Assembly: GCF_964199965.1 (NCBI RefSeq)
Contig: NZ_CAXMZT010000003.1
Span: 248,001-312,000 of the forward strand
From: JAFIFT01 sp020051095
Lineage (GTDB): Bacteria; Pseudomonadota; Gammaproteobacteria; Legionellales; Legionellaceae
Length of the DNA stretch: 64,000 nucleotides
Direction: 5' to 3'
Made by a program: the position numbers and the translations under genes. The notes under the pieces are model-generated. The model saw only the letters and a list, made by a program, of their open reading frames with translations, was not told the DNA's origin and did no database searches. Below are positions 52,802 through 62,646 of the stretch, in pieces; position 1 is the first letter of the stretch, and every line of letters begins with the position of its first letter.

Positions 52802-54072
52802 TGCAACCACACATTGCAGCGGCAGATAGCGATAAATTAGTTTCTGATAATGCCTGGCAAGCTTGGTTAATATGTATCAGTGCATCGCTCTTCTTCTTTT
52901 ATGAGTTTATTCAGGGAAATATGTTTGCTTCAATTGGCGAAGCATTAATGGCTGACTTTCATATTCAGGCCAGTACAATGTCCACATTGTCCAGTGTCTA
53001 TTATCTATCGAATGTCTTATTTTTATTTATTTCAGCCGCCATTCTTGACCGCTACTCCGCCAAAAGAACCATTATTGTCGCAATGGCTTTATGTGTCTTT
53101 GGCACCATTACGATGGCCTTGACGCATTCTTTTGCTGTCGCCATTTTCTGTCGGTTTCTTACTGGCATTGGCAGCGCTTTTTGCTTTCTAGGCCCTGTCC
53201 GGATAGCCTCACGATGGTTCCCAGCTAATAAAATGGCATTAGTCACCGGGGTAATTGTCACGATTGCAATGGCAGGTGGCATGGCTGCACAAACGCCATT
53301 GACTATTTTAGCTTATCAATATGGATGGCGGCAAAGCCTACTCTACGTTGCTGCCTTAGGGTTTATCATTTTATTCGTCATGATGCTAGGCATTAAAGAC
53401 AAAAAAGAAGATACGGCTCATACCATTGATCCCTACCGATTTAGTGATGCACTCACTATCTATCTAAACCCCAAAAATTATCTACCGGCTATTTACACCA
53501 GTTTGATGAATGCCCCTTTAGCAATATGGGGAGCAATCATGGGCACTACCTATCTTGCCCAGAAGCTGCAAACGACGAACCAGAATGCTTCCATAATCAA
53601 TTCCATGTTGTTCATGGGCATGATTTTTGGCGGTCCACTCATTGGTTCTTTATCTGATCGAATGGGCAACCGCGTAGCCCCTATGCGATGGTCTTTATTC
53701 ATTGCTTTCTTTTTATTTTTAGTCATTAACTTTACCACCCCATCCATGGGGTTGATGATGGTTCTTTTCTTCATTTTAGGCTTTTTCTGTGGTGGCCAAG
53801 TCCTAAGTTATGCCTTGGTTGCAGAAACTAATTCGCCGGCAATCACCGCCATGGCTTTAAGCACCATATCAATTTTAACCCAAGGTGGTTACATCCTTTA
53901 CCAAAAAGCGTATGGGGCAGTCCTTGATTATATTGGCCCAACTTATTATGCCGCCAATGACACCCCCATTTACACCGTGTCCTCTTATCAGAGCGCCAAC
54001 ATTGTGTTGCTAACCTGCTTTGTTGTTGCCGCGATAACGCTCGTCCTTTTGCAAAACTTTTCGCGGAGATAA
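52801..54072 (+). CDS. MFS transporter, Pht-like (candidate nucleoside importer) 2
   Basis: A 423-residue, 12-transmembrane paralogue of the previous gene: SLFFFYEFIQGNMF, DRYSAKRTIIVAMAL and PANKMALVTGVIVTIAMAGG align with the first. Two tandem Pht-like transporters beside tdk and deoB recall the phtC-phtD locus of Legionella, which I remember as linked to thymidine salvage. The substrate remains an inference. Confidence 0.82.
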   Translation: MQPHIAAADSDKLVSDNAWQAWLICISASLFFFYEFIQGNMFASIGEALMADFHIQASTMSTLSSVYYLSNVLFLFISAAILDRYSAKRTIIVAMALCVFGTITMALTHSFAVAIFCRFLTGIGSAFCFLGPVRIASRWFPANKMALVTGVIVTIAMAGGMAAQTPLTILAYQYGWRQSLLYVAALGFIILFVMMLGIKDKKEDTAHTIDPYRFSDALTIYLNPKNYLPAIYTSLMNAPLAIWGAIMGTTYLAQKLQTTNQNASIINSMLFMGMIFGGPLIGSLSDRMGNRVAPMRWSLFIAFFLFLVINFTTPSMGLMMVLFFILGFFCGGQVLSYALVAETNSPAITAMALSTISILTQGGYILYQKAYGAVLDYIGPTYYAANDTPIYTVSSYQSANIVLLTCFVVAAITLVLLQNFSRR

Positions 54073-54076
54073 TTGG

Positions 54077-55294
54077 ATGCATGGAAGAGTTTGTGTTTTA
54101 CTCATGGATTCTTTCGGCATTGGCGCGAGTCTTGATGCACATCGCTATGGTGATAGCGGCGCAAACACGCTTGGCCATATCATTCGCGCATGCGAATCCG
54201 GCTTAGCTGATAACGACGAAAGGCAAGGGCTACTTAACATACCAAATCTTGCAAAACTAGGCATTTACCATGCGTTGGTAGCCAGTAGTGGTGAAGCCTA
54301 TGGCGATCTTGCCTCGATCGGAAAACCCCAAGGATTATATGGCTATGCGGTTGAACAAAGCGCTGGCAAAGATACGCCAAGCGGTCACTGGGAAATTGCC
54401 GGCGTTCCCGTTTTGTTTGATTGGGGTTACTTTCCAAACAAAGATAATTGTTTTCCTAAAGAGCTTATTGAACAATTTTGTAAACAAGCATCCTTGCCTG
54501 GCGTTTTAGGTGAGTGCCATGCCTCTGGCACAACGATTCTGGAAACGTTAGGTGAAGAACATATTAAAACAGGAAAGCCAATCGTCTACACATCAGCAGA
54601 CAGCGTGTTTCAAATCGCAGCCCATGAACACTATTTTGGTTTGCAAAAACTCTATGACGTGTGTGAGATAGCTCGAAAGTTATGTGACTCACTCAACATT
54701 GGCCGAGTAATAGCCCGACCGTTTATTGGCGAGCCAGGGAACTTCTCTCGAACAGCAAATCGAAAAGATTATTCAGTGCCCCCCCCAAGCCCAACCTTAT
54801 TAGATAAACTAATTAATGAAAAACGAGAAGTCATCGCTATTGGTAAAACAGCGGATATTTTTGCTCATCAAGGCATCAGTCAAACGCTAAAAGCCGACAA
54901 CAACATGCATTTATTTGATGAAACACTGGCCGCCATGAAAAAGGCAAAAGATGGCAGCCTTATATTTACGAACTTTGTCGATTTCGATTCAAAATACGGC
55001 CATCGAAGAAATGTCAGTGGCTATGCCCATGCCTTAGAACAATTTGATAATCGATTGCCAACGCTAATCAACCAACTGCAACCACAAGATAAAATTATTA
55101 TAACGGCCGATCATGGCTGTGACCCAACCATGCCAGGGTCTGATCATACCCGTGAGCATATTCCAGTGCTCGCCTATGGCCCCAATTTGGCTGCCAAGTT
55201 TATCGGCCGTCGGGACACGTTTGCCGATATTGGTCAGAGCATTGCTAGCTGGCTAGGGATAAAACCATTATCCAACGGCGTTAGTTTTGCGTGA
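54077..55294 (+). CDS. deoB: Phosphopentomutase
   Basis: A 405-residue alkaline-phosphatase-superfamily mutase interconverting (deoxy)ribose-1- and -5-phosphate, which connects nucleoside breakdown to sugar metabolism. Motifs: LLMDSFGIGASLDA, GKDTPSGHWEIAG, NFVDFDSKYGHR, ITADHGCDPTMPGSDHTREHIP. Starts 4 bp after the second MFS gene. Confidence 0.96.
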   Translation: MHGRVCVLLMDSFGIGASLDAHRYGDSGANTLGHIIRACESGLADNDERQGLLNIPNLAKLGIYHALVASSGEAYGDLASIGKPQGLYGYAVEQSAGKDTPSGHWEIAGVPVLFDWGYFPNKDNCFPKELIEQFCKQASLPGVLGECHASGTTILETLGEEHIKTGKPIVYTSADSVFQIAAHEHYFGLQKLYDVCEIARKLCDSLNIGRVIARPFIGEPGNFSRTANRKDYSVPPPSPTLLDKLINEKREVIAIGKTADIFAHQGISQTLKADNNMHLFDETLAAMKKAKDGSLIFTNFVDFDSKYGHRRNVSGYAHALEQFDNRLPTLINQLQPQDKIIITADHGCDPTMPGSDHTREHIPVLAYGPNLAAKFIGRRDTFADIGQSIASWLGIKPLSNGVSFA

Positions 55295-55389
55295 TTGTTA
55301 CGGGAAAATAGCTAGGTCAATCCCACATCAAACTTGAAATTTTATAAACTACCCCCATCTGCTAGATTTATTTGCTGTGAGGAATTATT

Positions 55390-55938
55390 TTGGAACAATA
55401 TCGAGGCACAACCATTCTATCAGTAAGACGCGGGGATAAGGTTGTCATAGGAGGCGACGGGCAGGTTACCTTAGGAAATACTATCATGAAAGGTAACGCC
55501 CGCAAAGTGCGACGCTTATATAAAGATAAAGTCATTGCCGGGTTTGCCGGTGGCACCGCTGATGCATTTACCTTATTCGAGCGATTCGAAGCAAAGCTTG
55601 AAACATATCAAGGTAATCTCGTTCGAGCAGCTGTTGAGTTAGCGAAAGATTGGCGGACAGATAAGGCCTTAAGGCGATTAGAAGCCTTATTAGCCGTCGC
55701 CGATACAAAAGCCTCGCTGATCATAACCGGAAATGGGGACGTTATCGAGCCGGAAGAAGGCTTAATTGCGATTGGCTCCGGAGGCCCCTACGCACAATCT
55801 GCCGCGCGTGCCTTGTTAGATAACACCAAATTGCCTGCCCGCAAGATTGTCGAAAAGGCATTAATCATCGCCGGAAATATTTGTATCTATACAAACAACA
55901 ATTTAACCATAGAAGAGCTTGATAATGAGTGCAATTAA
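55390..55938 (+). CDS. hslV: ATP-dependent protease subunit HslV
   Basis: A 182-residue peptidase of the HslUV complex. It uses a TTG start with GAGGA upstream. The protein begins MEQYRG before TTILSVRRGDKV, so six residues are removed to expose the catalytic N-terminal threonine (Thr7), unlike the E. coli form that loses only Met. GFAGGTADAFTLFERFE and GSGGPYAQSAARAL are conserved. Followed by hslU with overlap. Confidence 0.95.
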   Translation: MEQYRGTTILSVRRGDKVVIGGDGQVTLGNTIMKGNARKVRRLYKDKVIAGFAGGTADAFTLFERFEAKLETYQGNLVRAAVELAKDWRTDKALRRLEALLAVADTKASLIITGNGDVIEPEEGLIAIGSGGPYAQSAARALLDNTKLPARKIVEKALIIAGNICIYTNNNLTIEELDNECN

Positions 55939-57262
55939 CGAAACAATGACACCCAGAGAAATCGTACAAGAATTAGACCGATACATTATCGGCCAGGATG
56001 ACGCAAAACGTGCTGTTGCCATTGCTTTAAGAAATCGCTGGCGCCGTATGCAAATTGAAGATCATGCCTTGCGTTCTGAAATTATGCCCAAAAACATTCT
56101 GATGATAGGCCCAACAGGTGTTGGTAAAACTGAAATAGCCCGACGATTGGCCAAATTAGCGAAAGCCCCTTTCATCAAAGTCGAAGCCACAAAATTCACC
56201 GAAGTTGGGTACGTCGGAAGGGATGTGGAAAGCATTATTCGCGATCTAGCCGATGTGGCTGTCAAACAAGGCCGCGAAGAAGCGATGAAAAAGGTAGAAA
56301 ATAAAGCCCTTGATGCCGCTGAAGATCGGGTATTAGACGCGCTATTACCAACGGCCAGCAGCGTTAATGCTGCCGAAAAAAATGCGAATACAACACGGCA
56401 AGCATTTAGAAAGCAGTTAAGAGAAGGGTCTCTCGATGATACGGAAATTGAAATTGATATGTCTGCTTCCAACTTTGGCATCGAAATCATGACCCCTCCC
56501 GGCATGGAAGACATGGCCAGCCAGCTTCAATCCATGTTCCAACAAGTCGGTTCGGGTAAAACAAAAACCAGACGCGTGACTATCAAAAAGGCCATGCAAC
56601 AATTAAAAGAAGAAGAAGCAGCAAAATTAATTAACGAAGATGACATCAAAGTTCAAGCAATTGAAAATGTCGAACAAAATGGGATCGTCTTCATAGATGA
56701 GATCGATAAAGTTGCTAAACGAGCCGAACATGGTGGTGCCGATGTCTCCCGAGAAGGCGTTCAGCGGGATTTATTGCCTTTAGTGGAGGGTTCAACCGTA
56801 TCCACTAAATATGGCATGATTAAATCCGATCATATCCTTTTTATTGCTTCCGGCGCATTTCACGTTGCCAAGCCATCAGACCTTATCGCTGAATTGCAAG
56901 GCCGATTACCCATTCGCGTCGAGCTAGGTGCACTGTCCGTTGATGACTTTGTACGAATATTAACAGAGCCAAACGCTTCTTTGACGAAGCAATACGCTGC
57001 GTTATTAGCAACGGAAGGCGTTACCATTAAATATGCTGAAAATGGTATACGAAGAATCGCTGAGGTGGCATGGCAAGTTAATGAGCGCACTGAAAACATT
57101 GGCGCACGACGACTATATACTGTCATGGAGCGGCTATTGGAAACCATTTCCTTTGATGCCACGGATAAATCTGGCTCCAGTTTCACTGTCGATGCGGACT
57201 ATGTTAATAAGAACCTGGGGCAGCTGGTTGAAGATGAGGATCTTGCCCGTTACATTCTTTGA
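55925..57262 (+). CDS. hslU: ATP-dependent protease ATPase subunit HslU
   Basis: A 445-residue AAA+ unfoldase: TPREIVQELDRYIIGQDDAKRAVA, Walker A GPTGVGKTEIARR, the pore motif GYVGRDVES, an I-domain, Walker B VFIDEIDK and the C-terminal EDLARYIL that docks into HslV. Start at the ATG at 55925, inside the hslV end. Confidence 0.97.
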   Translation: MSAINETMTPREIVQELDRYIIGQDDAKRAVAIALRNRWRRMQIEDHALRSEIMPKNILMIGPTGVGKTEIARRLAKLAKAPFIKVEATKFTEVGYVGRDVESIIRDLADVAVKQGREEAMKKVENKALDAAEDRVLDALLPTASSVNAAEKNANTTRQAFRKQLREGSLDDTEIEIDMSASNFGIEIMTPPGMEDMASQLQSMFQQVGSGKTKTRRVTIKKAMQQLKEEEAAKLINEDDIKVQAIENVEQNGIVFIDEIDKVAKRAEHGGADVSREGVQRDLLPLVEGSTVSTKYGMIKSDHILFIASGAFHVAKPSDLIAELQGRLPIRVELGALSVDDFVRILTEPNASLTKQYAALLATEGVTIKYAENGIRRIAEVAWQVNERTENIGARRLYTVMERLLETISFDATDKSGSSFTVDADYVNKNLGQLVEDEDLARYIL

Positions 57263-57272
57263 TATCACCAAA

Positions 57273-57310
57273 TAAAAAAGCCCGTATTAGGGCGTCACCT
57301 AATACGGGCT
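57273..57310 (-). terminator. Terminator between hslU and the TTL-like gene
   Basis: A perfect 13-bp stem AGCCCGTATTAGG / CCTAATACGGGCT (57280-57292, 57298-57310) with an A6 run at its left edge, which is a T-tract on the minus strand. It terminates the TTL-like gene and probably also hinders read-through from hslU. Confidence 0.88.
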
Positions 57311-57358
57311 CCAAAAGGAGGGATAAAAACACGTTTCTCCGCCAATGCTGACAATAGT

Positions 57359-58294
57359 CTATATCGCGATAAAACGGCTTGGTTTGCCCACAATAAATTG
57401 ATTAATCACCGCTTGCCAAAATGGGGTATAAAGTTTTTCATACAGAGGGTGTGCTGCGTCGACTGGGAAACACGGGCCGTGATTGATTTCTAAAAGCCAT
57501 AGTGTTTCGTTTGCATCGACCATAAAATCCACCCCAAAACATCCAATCCGAGGCTTTTCATCCTGAAAGTGTTCTTGAAAAGAATGCCTTAGTGCATCAC
57601 TTAGCCGCTGACAAGCGTGGATAATGGGATCTTCAAAAGGCTGGTAAATCACCATTTCGCTACTTAATCGCTGTACGACATTGATGCGTTCATCACTTAA
57701 ATGCTCATTGGTTAAGTGAACCGAAAGATCCTGTGTTACATCCGCATAAGGTCTAAGCGCAATATTCAAGTAACCATTAGGAAAAATGCCACATCCCGCA
57801 TGCGTGGATAACACCATCAGTTGGCGAATACTGTATTTATGGCCATGCGTGGGCCCCTGAATCAAATGGGGAGGCTCAATGTATCGTTGTAAAACATGCG
57901 GTCCACCCAACCGTTTTCTGCTAACATAGTAATCATATAATGTCTCAGGGTTTTCAAAAATATGTATATTTTGCCCATTATTTAATAAAGCGGGTTTAAG
58001 AATAAAGCGTCCCCAAGATTCCTTGTCAACAAGACCCAAAATCGTCTGCCAATTGTCCTCGTCTAAACAATAGGTTAATGGAATCAGGTCTGACAAACCG
58101 TGTTGTTGGCAGAATTTAGCCAATCGATGTTTGTATTCTAAGGTTTCACTGATTGCTATCGGGAAATCTAACCAGGCATCACTCACCTTTGCACGCCTAG
58201 GAATACGAGTAGCTGTCCAGCCTATTTGACTCAGAAATGTTGCCAAATTGGTTTGAGTGGGTGATTCTTTTCGAAAACAATAGTAATCAGTCAC
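57359..58294 (-). CDS. Tubulin-tyrosine ligase (TTL)-like ATP-grasp protein
   Basis: A 311-residue protein with an ATP-grasp fold of TTL type: GRFILKPALLNNGQNIHIF for the ATP lysine, LQRYIEPPHLI, KYSIRQLMVLST, NGYLNIALRPY, and GCFGVDFMVDANETLWLLEINHGPCF with the metal-binding E-x-N. In eukaryotes TTL and TTLL enzymes add tyrosine, glutamate or glycine to tubulin; in bacteria the acceptor is unknown. No signal peptide. Monocistronic, between hslU and smc. Confidence 0.8.
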   Translation of the reverse strand: MTDYYCFRKESPTQTNLATFLSQIGWTATRIPRRAKVSDAWLDFPIAISETLEYKHRLAKFCQQHGLSDLIPLTYCLDEDNWQTILGLVDKESWGRFILKPALLNNGQNIHIFENPETLYDYYVSRKRLGGPHVLQRYIEPPHLIQGPTHGHKYSIRQLMVLSTHAGCGIFPNGYLNIALRPYADVTQDLSVHLTNEHLSDERINVVQRLSSEMVIYQPFEDPIIHACQRLSDALRHSFQEHFQDEKPRIGCFGVDFMVDANETLWLLEINHGPCFPVDAAHPLYEKLYTPFWQAVINQFIVGKPSRFIAI

Positions 58295-58418
58295 TATGGC
58301 CTCAAATCAGTGAAATTTAACATCGAATCGGAATAACAAAAAATAGCATATATCATCATGCTACATTTTAGCAGATGAATGCGCTAAAATAGCGTTTTTT
58401 TCCGCATCAATATATAAA

Positions 58419-61400
58419 ATGCAACTCAAGCAAATGAAAATATCAGGGTTCAAATCATTTGTGGACCCTGTCACAATTCATCTTCCCAGCCAATTAATTG
58501 CTATTGTTGGTCCAAATGGGTGTGGAAAATCCAATATCATTGATGCCGTACGGTGGGTTTTAGGCGAAAGCTCTGCCAAAAATTTACGTGGCGATGCGAT
58601 GACAGATGTCATATTTAATGGGGCAAGCACACGTCGTGCGGTTGGCCAAGCATCGGTTGAATTACGATTTGATAATCAGCTGGGTAAGATTGGGGGACAA
58701 TTTAATCAATACCAAGAAATTGCCATTAAACGAACGGTCAATCGAGATGGCGATTCCGCCTACTACCTCAATGGCAAACGCTGCCGAAAACGCGATATCA
58801 TTGATATTTTTCTTGGGACTGGCGCTGGTTCACGAGGCTATTCCATTATTAGTCAAGGGACCATCTCGCAACTTATTGAAGCAAAGCCCTTAACCCTACG
58901 TTCCTATTTAGAGGAAGCCGCAGGCATCTCAAAATACAAAGAAAGACGGCGAGAAACCCTCCAACGTATCGAACATACGAAAGCCAACCTTGCTCGGATT
59001 CATGACATCAGTCAAGAATTAGACAAGCAAGTCCAGCGTTTACAAAAACAAGCGAAAACCGCAGAAAAATATCTCCAATTAAAACAAGAAGCAACCCACT
59101 GTCGCATAAAAATTTCTGCCTATAAATGGCAACATCATCATACACAACGCACATTGTATCAACAACAACTTGAAGAACTGACGCGAAAGATTACCGACCT
59201 CAAACAACAGCGTGCGTCGTTTATTAATGAGGCAACTAAGGCACAAGCATCTCTCCAAGATCAGCAGCACCTTTTTAACCAAAAACAACAAGCTTATTAT
59301 GAGCAACAAAGCAAATTAGCACGCATCGAAGAACATGCCTTGATGCGCGAAAAAGAGCAACAAGCGATTACCAGCCAAATACATCAAGCGCAACAAGACG
59401 CGCAGCAAATTGCACAAACGACAACGGATGAGCAATCCCAATTAAATAGTTGCCAACAACAGTTAGAGCAAACAGAAAAATTGCTCGTTGAAATGAACCA
59501 AACATATGAACAGGCGTTAGCCGATTTAAACCATCTAGAACACCAACAACAAGAACAAACACAAGCTTACCAGCAATTAATAAGTCAGCAACAAACACTA
59601 AACCATAGCCAACAATTAACCCAGCTTAAAATCGATCAGCTAAATGACAAGCAGCAACAGTGGATGATCCAGGTAGAAAACACGGACAGTCAGGAGTTAA
59701 CAAAGACAATTGAACATTGCCAAAACCAGGCGCAGCAGCTAGAAAAAACTCTGCACCACTATGAAAAATCGATTGAAGCGCTTGAAACTGATATACAATC
59801 TCATATAACTGACGAGCGAGGCCACCAGCAATCATTGCAAACGATTAAAAAAACCATCAAAGACCTTGAGGCTGATTATCAACACCTCTTACGCCAAAAA
59901 ACGATCGTTGATGCGTCAATCGAGGCAAATAGTGGGAAGAAAGAGCAGTCAATCCCCTCTTTCCTACAACAACAAACGCCCGTTTTTCAGACAATTACTG
60001 TCGCCGAAGAATGGCAGGCTGGATTTCAATGGATAGCATCTTTTCTCCTTCATGGCTATTTAGTGGAAAATACCCAGGATCTTCTCTCCCATAAAGCACA
60101 ACTTTCACAAAGTGGATTAGTCTTATGCCAATCAAATCCGCCTAAAAAATCAGTCCAAGGTCAAACATTAGCCGACGTCATCGATGGCCCGATTCCCGAT
60201 ACAAACCTCAAACTCAGCACTATTTATTTAGCTGAGTCAATTGAAGAAGCGTATGCAAAAATCGATTCTTTAGCAAACGATGCATCCATTCTGACTAAAG
60301 ATGGTTATTGGTTAGGAAAGACCTGGCTTCAGTGCATGCCGGCAGATAATGAAGCGTCTGTCAACTTACTCGCACTCGTTCAAGACCAAAAACGTCTTAA
60401 TCAATCGCTTGAAGACTTGTCAAATCAAATAAGCCTTTATCAACAAAAGCATCTAGAAAGTGAAAATAATCTCCAAGAGATTGGCCATTCCATTAAAGCA
60501 ACGCAAGCAGCGCTTAGTCAGCAGCGTCAAGAACAACAAAAAACCCAAACTGAACTCACGCTTTGCCAACGCCAACAAAAGCAAGCTGAAATGGAGAAAA
60601 TCCGGTTAAATGAGCTAAGCTTGCAATATCACACAGAGATTGAGTCAATTGTCTCAGAGCGACTCTTACTTGAAAAGCAATTGGAAAGTACTCAAACCCA
60701 ACAAAGCGATCTTGCGCTTCAATTGAATCAATTCGAACATCTCAGCTCTCAAGCTGAAACCGTCAAATTAAAAAAAGAAACGGTCATGCATTACCACCAA
60801 CAGTTGCAACAACACCAGTTAATGCAAAAGCAATTGCAACAAACTGAACAAAACAGTAAGCAGCAATTAACCTATTGGCAATCTCAACAAGAAAAGTTAG
60901 CGGCAAGGCTGACACAATTAAATGATTCGTTGGCCGACCTTGGAAATAAACAGGAATCGGATGATAAAGCAAATATTGATGACTTAAAAACGGAACAAAA
61001 AAGCAATAAGTTGCTTTTGGATCAGCTACAAGCTGATATTGAGCAACAAAAGCAAACAATAAGCTCATACTTACAGCAGGCCGATTCATTGCTTCAACAA
61101 GCGAATGACGTTGAACATTTGTTCCAGGCAGCCCAATTACAAAAACAAGAAGCCACTATCCGTTTAGAAGAAGCACAAAATCAATTGGATCAATACGCTA
61201 TTACCATTGAAGAGGCGATAACGCATTTAACAGAAACGGACACGATTGAGCATTTAAACCAACTGCTTAGCCATAATGAAAATCGTCTCCAACTACTTGG
61301 TGGCGTCAATCTGGCAGCAAAAGCCGAGCTCGATGAAGAAATAGCTCGTAAGCAAGCATTAGATGCCCAACAAGTCGATCTAGAGTCAGCTATCGAATCA

Positions 61401-61910
61401 CTTAACCAAGCCATCAATAAAATTGACCAAGAAACCAAAACACGATTCAATGAAACGTTCGAACAAGTCAACAAAACCTTTCAACATCTGTTCCCAACGG
61501 TTTTTGGCGGGGGCAAAGCATCATTAACCCTTGAAGGAGATGACTGGCTTGAAAGTGGTGTCATGGTGATGGCACAACCTCCTGGAAAGCGAAACACGAC
61601 CATACAGCTTCTCTCAGGAGGTGAAAAGGCCCTTACCGCCGTTGCGCTGGTATTTGCTCTTTTCCAATTAAACCCATCCCCTTTTTGTTTACTCGATGAG
61701 GTCGATGCGCCGTTAGATGATGCGAATGTCGGTCGGTTTTGTCAATTAGTCAAGCAAATGTCTGACCAAGTCCAATTTTTAATAATTACACACAATAAGG
61801 TTACCATGACGCTTGCTAAACATTTGATTGGAGTCACCATGCGTGAACCGGGAGTTTCGAGATTGGTCGCAGTAGACGTTGCAGAAGCCATCGAATTGAG
61901 CGCGAAGTGA
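58419..61910 (+). CDS. smc: Chromosome segregation protein SMC
   Basis: A 1163-residue SMC ATPase: N-terminal Walker A GPNGCGKS (31-38), Q-loop region, a long coiled coil rich in Gln, a hinge (about residues 505-630), second coiled coil, and C-terminal signature LLSGGEKALTAVALVFAL and Walker B FCLLDEVDAPLDDANV. Gln-rich coiled coils are unusually prominent. Found in many gammaproteobacteria that lack MukBEF. Upstream of zipA, a common order. Confidence 0.96.
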   Translation: MQLKQMKISGFKSFVDPVTIHLPSQLIAIVGPNGCGKSNIIDAVRWVLGESSAKNLRGDAMTDVIFNGASTRRAVGQASVELRFDNQLGKIGGQFNQYQEIAIKRTVNRDGDSAYYLNGKRCRKRDIIDIFLGTGAGSRGYSIISQGTISQLIEAKPLTLRSYLEEAAGISKYKERRRETLQRIEHTKANLARIHDISQELDKQVQRLQKQAKTAEKYLQLKQEATHCRIKISAYKWQHHHTQRTLYQQQLEELTRKITDLKQQRASFINEATKAQASLQDQQHLFNQKQQAYYEQQSKLARIEEHALMREKEQQAITSQIHQAQQDAQQIAQTTTDEQSQLNSCQQQLEQTEKLLVEMNQTYEQALADLNHLEHQQQEQTQAYQQLISQQQTLNHSQQLTQLKIDQLNDKQQQWMIQVENTDSQELTKTIEHCQNQAQQLEKTLHHYEKSIEALETDIQSHITDERGHQQSLQTIKKTIKDLEADYQHLLRQKTIVDASIEANSGKKEQSIPSFLQQQTPVFQTITVAEEWQAGFQWIASFLLHGYLVENTQDLLSHKAQLSQSGLVLCQSNPPKKSVQGQTLADVIDGPIPDTNLKLSTIYLAESIEEAYAKIDSLANDASILTKDGYWLGKTWLQCMPADNEASVNLLALVQDQKRLNQSLEDLSNQISLYQQKHLESENNLQEIGHSIKATQAALSQQRQEQQKTQTELTLCQRQQKQAEMEKIRLNELSLQYHTEIESIVSERLLLEKQLESTQTQQSDLALQLNQFEHLSSQAETVKLKKETVMHYHQQLQQHQLMQKQLQQTEQNSKQQLTYWQSQQEKLAARLTQLNDSLADLGNKQESDDKANIDDLKTEQKSNKLLLDQLQADIEQQKQTISSYLQQADSLLQQANDVEHLFQAAQLQKQEATIRLEEAQNQLDQYAITIEEAITHLTETDTIEHLNQLLSHNENRLQLLGGVNLAAKAELDEEIARKQALDAQQVDLESAIESLNQAINKIDQETKTRFNETFEQVNKTFQHLFPTVFGGGKASLTLEGDDWLESGVMVMAQPPGKRNTTIQLLSGGEKALTAVALVFALFQLNPSPFCLLDEVDAPLDDANVGRFCQLVKQMSDQVQFLIITHNKVTMTLAKHLIGVTMREPGVSRLVAVDVAEAIELSAK

Positions 61911-61979
61911 GCTTGACAAATGGTTTCTGCCAATTAGATACTGTAAAATATTACCTAAAAATCTTTCACTGGAGACATC

Positions 61980-62627
61980 ATGCAAGCGAATATAAGCTTG
62001 GCCTTTAATCTATTACTACTAGGTGGGGTTATCTATGCGATTTTTCGCATTTTAAGAAAACAACCCTCTTCGGATATTGCTGATACAACATCAAACCACC
62101 CTAAAGATATTATCGAACGAGATGATATCATTGCAATCCGGAAAATTACTCCCCCAGAAACCGTTGTTTCAATGGATAAATTCCATAAGGAAGAACCCAC
62201 CTCAAAAATGAGAAAATCGGATAACCCCCACCAACTCTATTTCCTTGTTCCTAACAAGCAACCGCATTTTCAAGGATATGACTTACTTCAAAGTTTGCTT
62301 GCTGCCAAATTACGGTTTGGGGAAGGCAATTTTTTCCATTATTACCAACAACAAAATGGGATTACTGAATCCGTATTTACTGTCGCAGCAACGAGTGAAA
62401 CAGGCCAGTTTGATTTAAATAAAATGCATGCTTTTACTACCAGAGGCTTGTGCTTGTTTATTGAACCAAAGGCAGATGAGTCTTCTAATAAAGATGCGCA
62501 AGCTATTCTGCTACAAACCGCCAAGCGATTGTGTCAACTTTTAGATGCAACTTTGTTGGATGAGACGCAAAAACCAATGAGCCATCCCATGACGAATGCC
62601 TCCACTGAAACCGCCTCAGCGACATAA
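61980..62627 (+). CDS. zipA: Cell division protein ZipA
   Basis: A 215-residue protein: N-terminal membrane anchor (about 7-23), short charged linker, and the C-terminal FtsZ-binding domain (LYFLVPNKQPHFQGYDLLQSLLAAKLRFGEGNFFHYY, GQFDLNKMHAFTTRGLCLF). Shorter than E. coli ZipA because the Pro/Gln linker is reduced. GGAG precedes the ATG. Often followed by ligA, which is absent here. Confidence 0.9.
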   Translation: MQANISLAFNLLLLGGVIYAIFRILRKQPSSDIADTTSNHPKDIIERDDIIAIRKITPPETVVSMDKFHKEEPTSKMRKSDNPHQLYFLVPNKQPHFQGYDLLQSLLAAKLRFGEGNFFHYYQQQNGITESVFTVAATSETGQFDLNKMHAFTTRGLCLFIEPKADESSNKDAQAILLQTAKRLCQLLDATLLDETQKPMSHPMTNASTETASAT

Positions 62628-62646
62628 CCAAAGGTAGATTGGAATA

